This document shows, in pieces, positions 30,575 through 41,700 of a stretch of 44,586 nucleotides of DNA. Position numbers and translations under genes: made by a program. The stretch comes from a virus. The stretch is from IMG/VR virus record IMGVR_UViG_3300033148_002054, positions 1 through 44,586 of that record, one strand, 5' to 3'. Below the pieces are notes generated by a model. That model saw only the letters and a list, made by a program, of their open reading frames with translations. It was not told the origin of the DNA and ran no database searches. How positions within the stretch are numbered: the stretch's first letter is position 1; every line of letters begins with the position of its first letter.

Positions 30575-32502
30575 GTTAATCGAGATATCGTTAATGTTTG
30601 AGTTTTGCCCAATTGATTCTCCAATCGCATAACGCGGGAAGCCCTCAATTGTAACCTCTGCGCTTTCTCAATGTTGCTAGCAAATACAGGTCCATACCTG
30701 GAGAACCTGGCCCTTACCGGAACAAAAACATGGGTAGGCTGATATACCATCGCGTGAATCTCTGAATATGCTCCTTCAGTTCCATGCATATGACCACGCA
30801 TTTGTCTAGTAGACTTGGACTCAGCTATGTCATTATTAAACATTCTCTTGTGCGTCGTGCTTCCGGCAGCAGCTTCAATTTCTTCCTGAATTTCCTGTGT
30901 ATCAGGAATGTAGTAGATTACTGGATTATCAATCCTTACTATGTTGCCCTCTTCAATTGTAGCAGATACATACAATTTACTATTCTTGACAATATAGTCG
31001 GCCTTATCGGCCTGAGTTACCTGTTCTTCAATGTTAAACGCGGCCCTTAGTTCAAGCGGTAGTGCCTGTGCAGCATTAGCTCCCTTGCCAAACGCAAAAT
31101 GTCCACCAAACCCCAACACTCCACCAGCAGGAGGTGGTGTCGATGCTCCAGCATACTCATATTGGACATACGCACGAGTTTTTCCTTGGCTGTTTCTAAA
31201 GTATTCATTCGGGTCATTGTTTCCAGAAACAGTATCTACCGTCCATGCTGCTTCAATATAGTCAACATCTACCGCTTGCTGGAACAAGAATCTCTTGCCG
31301 TATGTAGCTTCGGCATGTCCCTTTAGCTTTTCGTATATCTTTCCCTTTTTTGCAAAGTCCTCATCACTCTCTGCGAGCGCATCTGCGTCAATACCATTTT
31401 GAGATTTTACATCAGCACTGCTATCACCAGTAACAGTTGGCTTTGCATTTAAGCTAGATAGACCATAACGTGAAAAATCACCATTTACTTTGACCCAATA
31501 CTGCCAGCCATCCTTGGTTCCTAGCACAATACGCATCTCTGCTTCGGTCATGTAGTATTTTGCAGAGCCACCTTCGTCTGATAGGTCAATTGGGTTGTTG
31601 GCGGCACCAGTAATATTTAGCTGTCTCATTTGCTCTACTGGAGCACCATACAAGACTGAGCACGCTAGTTCATTCCTAAGCTCATACCCTCTTTTGGCAC
31701 TAATAACGTAACCAGAGTGCGCGGCCAAAAAGTCATCTAGGGACAAGTCTACATTGTCTGTTCTGCGGTCAATTACATGAACGACCACATCAATTACATC
31801 ATCTGCGGCCCTACTGGACGTAACATACCAATCAAATGCATAGCGGTTTGCTAGCTCTTGAATGAAGTCAGCGATTGATAGTAGATTTGAGTTAATGCGG
31901 TGACCAGTATCAACCATTGCACTTATCGCATCTAGGTTGAATCTATATAGTTCTCCAAAGGCTTTAGGAACGATTGACGTGACTTTATATTCAAAACCAA
32001 CATCTGTAACTATACCACCAGTAAGTGTTAGCGCAATTCTATCATATGTCATGCCAGCCTGGTTCCACCCAGATAGGTTGATGCCAGTGTTGTCGTAATC
32101 ATCGTAGGCACCATAGACATCAGCAAGCGAACATCCAGTATCTTCGATACCATCTACGGCATTTCTGAATCCAGGGGCGAGAATCATTGGAATGCTTTGC
32201 ATTATCTCTCGTGGGTCAGAGATGTTTACCGTAATCACTCTACCGGAAATATTCCTAATGTCTTCCTCATACCTGGTCACAATTCCGGTAAACCTAAACT
32301 TTGAACCAACAATAACTGTAGTATACTCACCCATCTCTGGAGGAGAGAATGTTATCTGTGGTGTTGAGTTCAAGTCTTCTACTAGAGTGACCTGACATGT
32401 GCTAGGAGACTGCTGTAGTCCCAAACTTGATGATACGTTTATGACATATGCTCCGTAGAGCGTTACCGGATTGCCGCCCAATCCTAAACTAGTAGCCGTC
32501 AT
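30559..32502 (-). CDS. Baseplate hub/tail-tip-like protein, frame broken near its end
   Basis: This frame of 647 residues starts at ATG 32502 with GGGGG just upstream. The N terminus (NPVTLYGAYVINVSSSLG, then EMGEYTTVIVGSKFRFTGIVTRYEEDIRN and VITVNISDPREIM) resembles hub or late-control-D-like baseplate proteins, whose beta barrels bind the tail tube end. The middle holds acidic and Tyr-rich segments and a Pro/Gly loop (TPPPAGGVLGFGG). After about residue 610 the reading becomes unnatural (AQRLQLRASRVMRLEN), while the neighbouring frame continues smoothly into the 79-codon frame at 30335. Probably one gene with a single-base deletion at 30664-30666. The hub assignment is tentative. Confidence 0.7.
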   Translation of the reverse strand: MTATSLGLGGNPVTLYGAYVINVSSSLGLQQSPSTCQVTLVEDLNSTPQITFSPPEMGEYTTVIVGSKFRFTGIVTRYEEDIRNISGRVITVNISDPREIMQSIPMILAPGFRNAVDGIEDTGCSLADVYGAYDDYDNTGINLSGWNQAGMTYDRIALTLTGGIVTDVGFEYKVTSIVPKAFGELYRFNLDAISAMVDTGHRINSNLLSIADFIQELANRYAFDWYVTSSRAADDVIDVVVHVIDRRTDNVDLSLDDFLAAHSGYVISAKRGYELRNELACSVLYGAPVEQMRQLNITGAANNPIDLSDEGGSAKYYMTEAEMRIVLGTKDGWQYWVKVNGDFSRYGLSSLNAKPTVTGDSSADVKSQNGIDADALAESDEDFAKKGKIYEKLKGHAEATYGKRFLFQQAVDVDYIEAAWTVDTVSGNNDPNEYFRNSQGKTRAYVQYEYAGASTPPPAGGVLGFGGHFAFGKGANAAQALPLELRAAFNIEEQVTQADKADYIVKNSKLYVSATIEEGNIVRIDNPVIYYIPDTQEIQEEIEAAAGSTTHKRMFNNDIAESKSTRQMRGHMHGTEGAYSEIHAMVYQPTHVFVPVRARFSRYGPVFASNIEKAQRLQLRASRVMRLENQLGKTQTLTISRLTCRAK

Positions 32503-32511
32503 CAATTCCCC

Positions 32512-34470
32512 CTATAGGTATTGCCACGTCACATTGCGTGTGAATACGTTACTTTGCCTATTGAAACCATAGGTGTCGGCAATTTTGAATACCGCCGATG
32601 ATTCTGGCTTTTCACCTCTAGAATCTTGTGTTGGTGTCTTGCTGATAATAATTTCTGATTCAGCCAAGCCTATATCTCTTAACAAATTACTACTGGTTGT
32701 GCTTCGCGTGCATACATTCGGCTGTGTCTTCATGGTGAAGTTTATTGTAAGCTGCTTCTGCTTTCCAGTTACGGTTTCCTGGTCCTGCAAAATCGGGCCA
32801 CTTGGTTTGCCTGGAATCTGCATAACAGCAATCACATCTGCTGGAAGCGTATAGCTAACATCAATTTCCTCTTTAACAATATTTTCGTTCTGTGTAAGGA
32901 ACCTGCTCGTATAAGTTCTGCCATATGTAATCGTTCCACCGAACTGAGTAAATCCAAACGACCTTGTTATTGGTTCACTCAAAACACATGTGCCAGTTGG
33001 AACAATTTGGGCAACACGAGATGCAATTAGTGGTTCAACTGTCCCGTAATATGCCCCAGACGCATTCGCAAATCTGACACTACTCTTTGTCCCAGTTTCC
33101 ACTCCATGACCCTGAACTGTTCCATTTATGGAAACCGTGGTCTCAGATGAATCAGTCTGCTGTTGTCTCGATACCTCATACGTCTCCGTCCAGAGCGCTG
33201 TCGTCTGGTCCACGAATCCACGAGTTAGACTAAAGCTCTTAACTGCATCATCCCTTTGTGTGCTCACGCTCATCAGGTTGCCGGACAAAGCAGCAGAGAA
33301 TTCCGGTATTGCTGAACTGACTGGATAGTTATTGGAGAAGCAGTATTTAACAGCCTCATCAATAGTGGCTGTGCTTCCACGTCTAATCTGCGCGGATGTA
33401 GTTACAGTTTGAACAACACTACCATCATCCCTACGCTCGATTGACCTTTGAATGGAGCGGCTTTCTACATCATCACCTGATGGAATTGTAGTGATTGTGT
33501 ATTGGATTGTTCCAGCAAATCTATTGTCCGTTCTATTCTTACTTGTGATACCGGAAGTCGCACTAAACCCAATAGCTGGACTAACTACACTATTGAATGC
33601 ATTTACTGCATTAGTATACTTGTCGAATGTAGTATCGCCATAGCCTTGAATGGCCCCATTGATATTCAGGGTCTCTACTAGGGCCTCATTTGCATCAAGC
33701 TCCCAAGCGTGCTCAATGGTTCTGTCATCTTTATAGTTACCAGAAGCGAGAATCCACGTTTCAGTTACATCATACGAACCAGCAGTAAGGTCACTATTCT
33801 CTTGCAGCACATGGTTGTAATGTAACAGCGTATTAACATCTACCATTGCTTGGACATACGGCGCAACAATAAATGCTGATTGGGTTTTATCAAGCCCGAC
33901 CTTGGTTAGAACAAAGTCACGCGCATTCTGAACAGCCGTCTTACTAAGTGAAGGCTCGCTAAAGCCAACGGCATTAACTACATGAGAAACCGAAACTGTA
34001 TCATCCTGTTCCTGATTGAATGTCCATGTTTCGTTGTATTCTCTAACCTTCTGGCCTGCCGCAAAGTCCTCTTCAAACTCAAAAACTACGGTATACTTCC
34101 TGTGATGAACTATTTGACTTTCCTCAAAACTTAACGATGTGACCTTTGGCTTTGCAACTACAACAGGATAGCCGCTCGCATCAACAATCAGTAGGTCGCC
34201 GTAGTCTTCAGACAGCGCAGAATTAAGCTGGTCGCTCTTTCTATCTAGAAGTTCAATACACGAAGCCGCAGAGTCAACGCCTGATAGCGCTGGAAGGTCT
34301 GGTAGCAAATAGCCATTGAAAGTCAGCGCTGTAACAGTTCCAAGCCTTGTATCAGCAGTCCTCAGATATTCCTTGGACTCTGCTAGGAGAGGAACTGGTT
34401 CAAAGCAGTATGTAGCGCCATCGGATGCTCTTGTGTAGAACATCCTTGTGCCTGAGTTGAAATCAACCAC
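32512..34470 (-). CDS. Tail/baseplate protein with internal repeats
   Basis: This 652-residue protein, started at GTG 34470 with AGGAG seven bases upstream, is beta-rich with many Thr/Ser/Val residues and no recognised family. Related blocks recur along it: NETWTFNQEQ (about 165), TETWILASGNYKDDRTIEH (about 240) and TETYEVSRQQQTD (about 440). Two blocks are followed by NING-x-x-QG-x-G (NINGAIQGYG, SINGTVQGHG). This suggests duplicated domains. It lies between the large receptor-binding-like gene and the hub-like gene, so it is most likely a structural part of the tail tip. Confidence 0.72.
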   Translation of the reverse strand: MVDFNSGTRMFYTRASDGATYCFEPVPLLAESKEYLRTADTRLGTVTALTFNGYLLPDLPALSGVDSAASCIELLDRKSDQLNSALSEDYGDLLIVDASGYPVVVAKPKVTSLSFEESQIVHHRKYTVVFEFEEDFAAGQKVREYNETWTFNQEQDDTVSVSHVVNAVGFSEPSLSKTAVQNARDFVLTKVGLDKTQSAFIVAPYVQAMVDVNTLLHYNHVLQENSDLTAGSYDVTETWILASGNYKDDRTIEHAWELDANEALVETLNINGAIQGYGDTTFDKYTNAVNAFNSVVSPAIGFSATSGITSKNRTDNRFAGTIQYTITTIPSGDDVESRSIQRSIERRDDGSVVQTVTTSAQIRRGSTATIDEAVKYCFSNNYPVSSAIPEFSAALSGNLMSVSTQRDDAVKSFSLTRGFVDQTTALWTETYEVSRQQQTDSSETTVSINGTVQGHGVETGTKSSVRFANASGAYYGTVEPLIASRVAQIVPTGTCVLSEPITRSFGFTQFGGTITYGRTYTSRFLTQNENIVKEEIDVSYTLPADVIAVMQIPGKPSGPILQDQETVTGKQKQLTINFTMKTQPNVCTRSTTSSNLLRDIGLAESEIIISKTPTQDSRGEKPESSAVFKIADTYGFNRQSNVFTRNVTWQYL

Positions 34471-34481
34471 TTTATCTCTCC

Positions 34482-37400
34482 TTAAATCTCATCGTTGAAA
34501 CAACTGGTTGGGAGCGTATACGCTGGAATTGAAACTAGCGGAACACTTCCATGGCTATCACAGATGTTGTCTTGTGTCGCCACTAGGCATCCATTTATAC
34601 TTCCATCAGATGTTTGTGCGCCAACAATGAATGAGTTAATACTTCCAGAACCAATTCCGCTGATTCCAGCAATGTATCCGTTAATCTCTTCTGTGGCAAA
34701 GCCTTGAATGTATCCGTTTATGTTTCCAGAACCAAACTCTGCACCTTGTAGATATGCGAAGACCTGTGTCAGTTCCTTACTATTCATATACCCATTTATT
34801 GAACCACTAACTCCGGTGTTGAGTAGGTATCCTTGAATATATCCACTTGGTCTTCCTTGACAAACTGCCATGTATGCATTTATCGAACTTGTGCCATCAA
34901 CTCCGCTCAAGTATGCATGGATGATTCCAGTAACACCTGCGAATGACTTCATATATCCGAGAATGTTACCGGAGCCATGATAGCCTTGGACATAAGCATT
35001 GATTCGTTCAGATGACCCAGGTGGACCATAGACGTATGCGTTAATTGTTCCGCTGGCCGCCCCTCCGTTCAGGAACCCGTTAATTACGCCACTATCGGTT
35101 ACCCAACCTCCAGCTAGATAACCATCAATACTTCCAGTTATTGAGCCAGAGCTATATGCGCCAACATATCCATGGATTTGTGATTGCCTATTGCCAAGCA
35201 CATATGCACAAATCGAAGAGATGTCTCCTGACTGAACCGCAACATAGGCGCCAATAGAGCCAGTTGGATACGAGAATAGACCCGAGCCACCCATGGCATA
35301 GCCTTGAATTCTTGCTTCTGTGTTTCCATACAAGTATCCATGCATGCGTGACTCTGCGTTAGGACCACCTTCTACATATCCATGCCTAGGCCAGAAATCC
35401 ATAGCGCCCCACGCATATCCGCGAATGTGCTGATATACTGCCTTATGAAGAACTCCATAGATACCAGTTGGTGTCGTGTATGAGTTTTCTCCAATGATAA
35501 ATCCCTTGATAGTTGGAGTAGTAGGAGCATCCATTCCTCGGACATTATCAATCCATACAATTCCTCTTTCTCCAGCACTAAAGTAAGTAGGATTTACTGT
35601 TCCTCTTTTGTATACCCACTTGATGGTATTGAGACCAGTAGGAACGGCAAAACTGACGTTATACCAATCGCACTTGCTCATAAAGCAATTGCCCTGAGCC
35701 CAATAGTTAGTCACTTCCGTTTCTGCGCCGGTGTAATCTGTATGGAAAATCTTGAAATAGTCGTCCTCTGGTCCTCCCATAATTCCAGAGCCCAGCATGT
35801 CATATCTTACATCAAATCCAATTGTTCTTCCTAGGTCTCCATTTTCGTTGAATTCATCTGCTCCAACGTGAACATCCACTTCTAGGATACCTGATGTCCC
35901 TAGCGGCGCACCAACTGTTCTGCCATTTATGCCCCACCCTGGGACACGATAGCCAGATTCCATAGTTCGCATAACAAAGCCATCATAGCGACCCTGCTTT
36001 GCTTGGTTAAATACTCCACCTTCTTGAAGTCCATTTTGAGGAGCCAACGGTGTTAGCCTACTTGTGCGAGACATATCTCCGCTCGCACGAACAAACCAAT
36101 CCCAATCCCCAGAAGTTCTCCATCCATGTGGCCTTTCGCCTTCTCTGCATGAACGGAAGTCTTCAGTAATAGTCTTTACAATTGGGTCGGCGTAATCAAA
36201 TCTTCGCCCAAAAGCGGAATAGCCAGTTCCGGCGTCAAATCCTGTAGCCCATTCGCCCCTAGTAGCATGTGGACTATATACTCTGATTTGTCTAACAGCA
36301 TGACCAAATATGCTAGTGAACTGGAACTTTAGGAACTTCGCAACAAACGCATCCATGTGCCAGTTTTGGTGCTTACTGTGGTCCCTAAGTGGCAAACTTC
36401 TGTCTGCTGTTATCTTAGATATTGTCTGGTCATTCTTAACACCAGTGTCGTCGTCAATCTGAGCAAATACTTTTCTAAAGTCCCCATCTTCCAGTCCAGC
36501 AAGGAGATGATAGTCACCAATATTTGGTTGCAAATTGCCTCTTGTAATCAGTATTTCAGTTCTAGTGATGACAGTTGGCTTTGAGAATTCAAGAATCAAC
36601 CAGTCATCTGTGTTGAGAGCAAGTGCTGTTGATAGTTTGTCATCAAATAATGGACCTGGGTCAATATCATCAGAGGCTCCAAGGCCATGTCTGGCAACAC
36701 CAGTAAACAGTGGGTTAGTTCCAGATGGCGGCTGAGTGGCCATGAACTCATATGAAGGAAGGGCGAATGGTCCTGTGGCCCTAACGGATTTGTCAAAGTC
36801 CCACGCAACAAGTTTCGTTGTTCCTGACGGCTGGATTGAGTCACCTACTGTAACGACCAACTCTGGCTTAGGACAACCTTGCGTTTGGTCTACGGGATGA
36901 CGCAGTGCCTTGAATCCTCTCCAAAACAAGTGGTGACGAGCGCCTATTTCCCTAACATCCTGACCACAGTAGTCAGTCCAAGCCATTGCTTCGGACACAA
37001 GACCTGATACTGGTTGAGTTAACTCGGAGAACCTCCATCCAGTAAACGAGCTTGTATTTGTCGTAACACCTTTTAGGTTTTGATATTCTGGTGTGCCCTT
37101 TAGTCTAGATATCCTTTGGATTCCATTACCGTCGATATCCTGAAAGTAGAACAACATCGTTCCACGTTCGTTTGTCCAAGTAATATCTACGTTCGTTCCT
37201 CCAATACACCTACCTCTATTGTTTACTGTGCCTTGTGCTGCTCCATGAATACCAGAGGCAACACCCCACAGTGGCCAACCTTCTGGCGACCTCCTTCTAG
37301 CTCCATTTGTTCCAACATAGGTGCTATCCATGCGGGCGAAGAACGAGCCATTACCCATAGGTTCACTACCCATGCAGTAACACTCAATTCCACTTTCTGT

Positions 37401-38273
37401 AGAAACAACTACAGGCCAGTTATTTCCAACGTGCGGGTCTGGCCCAATTGTTCCGCTAGCAAACGCCATATTAGGACCGAATGGATAGAGCCCACTTCCT
37501 TGATTGACGCCATTGTTGACTCCCTCAAGTCCGGTCTTTGTTTCGTTCCATCCGCCCCAGAAGCCCCAGCCACGAGTAGCGTAGGCAATCGTTCCACTAG
37601 TAGATGACCATGCAAGCGAAACTGCTCTGTTTGTTGGGAACGATGCGTGTGTAATGGCCCAGATTGGATATCCACCATTGACGCCAGGTTGCGGAACGCC
37701 AAATGCAGAATCAACACCGCTATCTTCTTTGGGTGCAATCTTATATTTATTGCTACCACCCTGAACATAGAAACACTTTATTGTATTACTAATTGTCTTG
37801 GTAGCTATACGAACAAGTGGATAGCTTGCTGAAATATCGCTTCCAAGTGGACCCGGACTATACATCAACGAACCCTGCATACCACTAGGGCCAACTGCTG
37901 CGGCGGCTACAAATGCAACGCGACCATCGCCAGAAGCAGTAGTCCAGTCTCCAGCGTCCTTTTGAACGAACTTGTAGCAGCCAGAGTTTGCATACTGGAA
38001 TAGGCAATGGATGTTTCCAGCTATGTCCATAACGGTGTCGAAGTTATCAGCTTGCGAGAAATCATCACAGGAGAATAGGAATTTGGGCGTTCCCCACGTA
38101 ACGCCAGAGTCAGCAGACGTTATGTAGTCAACTTCTTTATTTCCAGAAGCGTATGCAAGGAACACCTTGCCATCGTTTGGGTCTTGCCAAAATGAGCGAC
38201 CCCATGATGGTAGACTTATACCGGGAACTGTTCCCACGCTTGCTGTTGATTTAACGACTGTTGAATAAGCCAT
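34482..38273 (-). CDS. Large receptor-binding-like tail protein with short repeats
   Basis: This 1263-residue protein follows the tape measure gene with a TAATG overlap. The N-terminal 400 residues look like a beta-propeller: SADSGVTWG near residue 68 is an exact Asp-box (S-x-D-x-G-x-T-W), as in sialidases and other BNR proteins. Around 540-670 a discoidin/F5-8-type segment is likely (DDWLILEFSKPTVITRTEI, FVAKFLKFQFTS, RQIRVYSP), a fold that binds sugars. Around 770-905 is another jelly-roll-like part. Residues about 915-1235 consist of about 22 short repeats on the theme I-x-G/A-Y-h-x-G. It likely recognises host surface glycans. Catalytic residues of a sialidase are not evident. Confidence 0.78.
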   Translation of the reverse strand: MAYSTVVKSTASVGTVPGISLPSWGRSFWQDPNDGKVFLAYASGNKEVDYITSADSGVTWGTPKFLFSCDDFSQADNFDTVMDIAGNIHCLFQYANSGCYKFVQKDAGDWTTASGDGRVAFVAAAAVGPSGMQGSLMYSPGPLGSDISASYPLVRIATKTISNTIKCFYVQGGSNKYKIAPKEDSGVDSAFGVPQPGVNGGYPIWAITHASFPTNRAVSLAWSSTSGTIAYATRGWGFWGGWNETKTGLEGVNNGVNQGSGLYPFGPNMAFASGTIGPDPHVGNNWPVVVSTESGIECYCMGSEPMGNGSFFARMDSTYVGTNGARRRSPEGWPLWGVASGIHGAAQGTVNNRGRCIGGTNVDITWTNERGTMLFYFQDIDGNGIQRISRLKGTPEYQNLKGVTTNTSSFTGWRFSELTQPVSGLVSEAMAWTDYCGQDVREIGARHHLFWRGFKALRHPVDQTQGCPKPELVVTVGDSIQPSGTTKLVAWDFDKSVRATGPFALPSYEFMATQPPSGTNPLFTGVARHGLGASDDIDPGPLFDDKLSTALALNTDDWLILEFSKPTVITRTEILITRGNLQPNIGDYHLLAGLEDGDFRKVFAQIDDDTGVKNDQTISKITADRSLPLRDHSKHQNWHMDAFVAKFLKFQFTSIFGHAVRQIRVYSPHATRGEWATGFDAGTGYSAFGRRFDYADPIVKTITEDFRSCREGERPHGWRTSGDWDWFVRASGDMSRTSRLTPLAPQNGLQEGGVFNQAKQGRYDGFVMRTMESGYRVPGWGINGRTVGAPLGTSGILEVDVHVGADEFNENGDLGRTIGFDVRYDMLGSGIMGGPEDDYFKIFHTDYTGAETEVTNYWAQGNCFMSKCDWYNVSFAVPTGLNTIKWVYKRGTVNPTYFSAGERGIVWIDNVRGMDAPTTPTIKGFIIGENSYTTPTGIYGVLHKAVYQHIRGYAWGAMDFWPRHGYVEGGPNAESRMHGYLYGNTEARIQGYAMGGSGLFSYPTGSIGAYVAVQSGDISSICAYVLGNRQSQIHGYVGAYSSGSITGSIDGYLAGGWVTDSGVINGFLNGGAASGTINAYVYGPPGSSERINAYVQGYHGSGNILGYMKSFAGVTGIIHAYLSGVDGTSSINAYMAVCQGRPSGYIQGYLLNTGVSGSINGYMNSKELTQVFAYLQGAEFGSGNINGYIQGFATEEINGYIAGISGIGSGSINSFIVGAQTSDGSINGCLVATQDNICDSHGSVPLVSIPAYTLPTSCFNDEI
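34570..35525 (-). repeat. About 22 coding repeats, theme I-x-G-Y-h-x-G
   Basis: The C-terminal third of the large tail protein is made of units of about 11-27 residues (mostly 12-17), each with a core such as INGYIQG, IHGYVGA, INAYVYG, IQGYLLN or INSFIVG, followed by a variable Gly/Ser-rich loop. The regular core and variable loop suggest a beta-solenoid or stacked strand structure. The DNA is diverged between units, so the repeat is old and selected at protein level. Confidence 0.8.
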
Positions 38274-38731
38274 TAGCGGCCTCCGCTACCACCTGTGTTA
38301 GGGAAATCACCAGGAGAAATCATTCCTGCCTTGATAAGAGGTGCTGCTATCTTCATAATTTGTTGCTTAATCATTTCCACTGTGTTCTTGTCATCAAAAT
38401 GCTTCGCCAACTGTTCAGTCAACTGCCTTGCAAATTCACCACCAGTGATTGCATTCGCTACGTCGATTGTAACATCGTGATGCATCTTAGGCACGTCAAC
38501 ATAAATCTTCGAACCCTCTAGTTCTGCGTTAATTCTTTCTCCAAATACTGTTCCCCAGTTACTTATGTCCTTGAATGTTATTGCATTCGCTTCTTTCCAT
38601 GCTTCCCTAATCGTAGTATTGAGTCTCTCTACAGACTCAGGACTAAATAGGTCGAAGTTTTTTGTTATTGCATCAATTTTCTCTACAATTTGCTTGTTAG
38701 TATCCTGACCACGACTGATTCCTTCATTCAA
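38273..38731 (-). CDS. Tape measure protein, C-terminal end (after frame change)
   Basis: This 152-codon frame is the end of the tape measure gene and not a separate gene. Its first start is a TTG without a ribosome binding site, and the same frame reads back naturally (KGIGRILTEGFAESISRLNEG) to the AAA at 38780-38782, where the preceding frame ends 20 bases later. It is helical (EKIDAITKNFDL, EFARQLTEQLAKHF) and ends PGDFPNTGGSGGR. Its stop overlaps the start of the next tail gene as TAATG. Confidence 0.7.
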   Translation of the reverse strand: MNEGISRGQDTNKQIVEKIDAITKNFDLFSPESVERLNTTIREAWKEANAITFKDISNWGTVFGERINAELEGSKIYVDVPKMHHDVTIDVANAITGGEFARQLTEQLAKHFDDKNTVEMIKQQIMKIAAPLIKAGMISPGDFPNTGGSGGR

Positions 38732-38760
38732 TCTGCTGATTGATTCAGCAAATCCCTCTG

Positions 38761-41700
38761 TTAGTATCCTTCCGATACCTTTGTGGTGTTTTTACTTAGC
38801 TGTTCAGAAAGCTTCAAGAACTTGTCAATCGCATCAGCAGCTTGACCCTTTGTCTTGATGCCTCTAGCAACGTCACCAAATCCCTGTGAACCTAGAAGCT
38901 GTCTTGTTCTTCCAACATCAATACGCTTACGTCCACGAGCACCCTCTCCACGAATGTTTTTTAGATTCTCAACAAACGAAGTATCTCTTCCACCTCTTCG
39001 TTGTAGAAGTCCTCTAAAACTACCCTCGACAGCCTCACGGCCACCTTCCTGTGCCATTAGGTGCTTGTAAATTGCGCGCCCCTGTCCCTTTCTTCCGCCG
39101 CCATGAATCTTTCGACTCTGACGCTTCAGTCTTCTTAGTTGATTACGCTGCTCTCTAGTTCCTCCGCTTGCTTCGACTTGACGTTCAAGTGTCTTTATGC
39201 GTGGGTCAACTAGCCTAATTCCAGTGCCTCTAACAGTAGGACGAATAGACTGTTGTAGTTTTGATAGAACTCCACCCATGCCTTGCTTAAACTGGCCACC
39301 GCCACCAAATCCACCAGCAGTAGTCAAGCCGCCAATTCCACTTGGTCTCTTGCCCATTCCAGTAATTTCTTCAAGAACTCTTGCAAACTCCTTAATCTTT
39401 GGAGTAGCTTCGTCCATGCTACCAGCTAGCTTATCAGTGGAGCCCTTTAGCTTCTCCTTCTTGGTATCAACTACAGGAATGTCTCCAATTTTACCACTAG
39501 AGATGACACCCTGAATATAGTCGATGGTTTCCTTCGTGGCAGTTTTATTCCTGATATCGCTCATCATCTTCTTGATGGCAGTGACGGTTTCACCTTCCTT
39601 CCTGCGGATTTCCTGCCTCTTTTTATCCCTCTCTGGGTCACTCTTATAACCAGACTTCTTCCACTCCTCTTGCAATACGCCTCTCTTGTCCCACATCTTA
39701 TTCCTGAAGCCCTTGAGTGCATCCCATACCTTTTCTCCCCCCTTTACTCCACCCTTCGGGTCAAGGATTTTGCCATACGCTTCAGTAGTTAGTCTGGCAC
39801 GATTCAATGCATCTATGCCAGCCTTGAGCTTATCCATATCTGTCGTGAGTTGAGTTCTTGAATCACCAAGGGCCTTAATGATGTCACTTCTCTGCTGCAT
39901 TGCAATCTGGGCATCTAGGGAAGCAACCCTCAATAGCTGTTGTTGAATCTTCGCGTCAAACTCATCTAGCGCGACAATTCTATCCTGCTTTTGCTTAATC
40001 TGCTTTTGGATTTCTGCGATGCGGGCAGCATCTTGCTCTCTTTGCTTCCCGACCTTCTCTGGTGAGAATACCTGAAGTTGACTGAATAGCTGTAGTAGTT
40101 CCTTGTTGCCAACTCCACCGATTAGTTCTGGTCCACCGAATCTGTCTTGTGACTGCATACCCTGAAGGACACGTAGGAGAACCTGACTACCACCCTGCTC
40201 CCTTACGCGCTTGATTCGTCCACTTAGCTGCCCAAGTCCTTCTTTACCAACTCCGCTAATACCACTGACAAAAGCCTTGGCAAGATTCATGTCTCGGATA
40301 GCCTGACGGAATTGGTCTGGACTCTCAAGTAGCAAGCGGCCAAACTCAGCCTGCTGGCTACGTCTCTGGGCATATAGCTGATTCTCTTGCTGCATACGAG
40401 TTTGGAGGAAACCAACCTGCTGTTGCAACGCGGCCTTTCTAATCTCGATTTCGCGTTGAGTGCTCCTTACTCGAAGCTCTACATCTGCACGCAGTTCGGC
40501 TGCGGCTTGACGTTCATTAGCAAGCTTAAATCTGATAAGTCCAGTTTCTTCATCGAGTATCTCTTTATTTGCACCAACTCCTGCGGTTCTAATTGCTCTA
40601 GTGAGCGAATCTATCATATTGCCCAAACCAGCAGCACTACCAACGCCAGGACCAACTGTTCCTAGTTGTCTACCGGCACCTTGTTGGGTCGCTGCCAAAC
40701 CTTGCGCAGCACCACGTCTAATTTCAGTCAATCTACGCTCTAGGCTTGCACCACTAGTCTCAAGTAGCTGTAGTTGGTTCTTCGACATGTCAGAGATTTT
40801 CTTAACAAGAGTATTGCCAATGGTGGCAAATACTGAAGCTAGTTTTTCTTGTGCGCCTATAACATTTCCGAAAGCATTAGATACGTTACTGGCGGCTTGC
40901 TCCCATGCCTCAATTTGGGAAAGTGTCTTTCTTTTGGACTGCTCAACCACATCTATTTGCATTTGCATTTCTGCTTCTAACGCACGATGCTTTAGGTCTG
41001 CAATGTCTTGAGCCATCTTCTTAGATTTTTGTTCGATACGCTTTCTTTCGGCAGGGTTTTCCGCCAAGATATTGTCAAGTAGGCCCCTCTGGACAGTTAG
41101 AGTATCTATCTGTCTTTGAAGTTCATTCTTATTAAACTCAAAACCAACCTTAATTGCCTTTCTTCCACCAAGGCCAGCCATAAGTCCCTTTTGAATTAGA
41201 GCCCTTTGCTTCGTCAAAGTGTTTTCTTGTTCTTGAATATATAGAATTTTCTCTAGAGCAATAAGCCTCTCTTGCTCTACTTCTGCCATCCTTCCAACGG
41301 TTTCGAATCCGAGAGTTTTTAGACGAGCATACTTAGATTCTACAGCCCCCCTAAGAACAACTTGATGTGTAGCGTCGGCTTCGCCAGAAGCAATTTGCTT
41401 GGTTATTTTCGCTATATCCTTAAGAAGAATAGCCCTTTGAGCCTGCGCATCTATCGCAGCAGCATCTCTTTCTGCTTGGTTTTTCTCTTCCTTTCTAACC
41501 TGTTGTCTCGTCGTAATCTCAGCCTTAAGTTCCTCTAGTCTTTGCTTTTGAGCACCAGTCAGGCGGTCACCCTCTTTTACCTGGGCATTCATCCACTTAA
41601 ATAGGTTTCTTGCCTTCTTGACGCCTGGGTCCTTATTCTCAATTGCGGTAAGTTTGTCCAACTGTTCTTGTGTAGCGTTACCACTGGCTTCCAATACCTT

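Noticed and set aside
34570-35525. CRISPR-like or DNA-level tandem array
   Set aside because: Units differ strongly at DNA level and only the protein pattern repeats, so it is a coding repeat.
38261-38731. Separate small gene after the tape measure
   Set aside because: The frame has no ribosome binding site at its TTG and reads back without a stop into the preceding helical sequence; treated as the C-terminal end.
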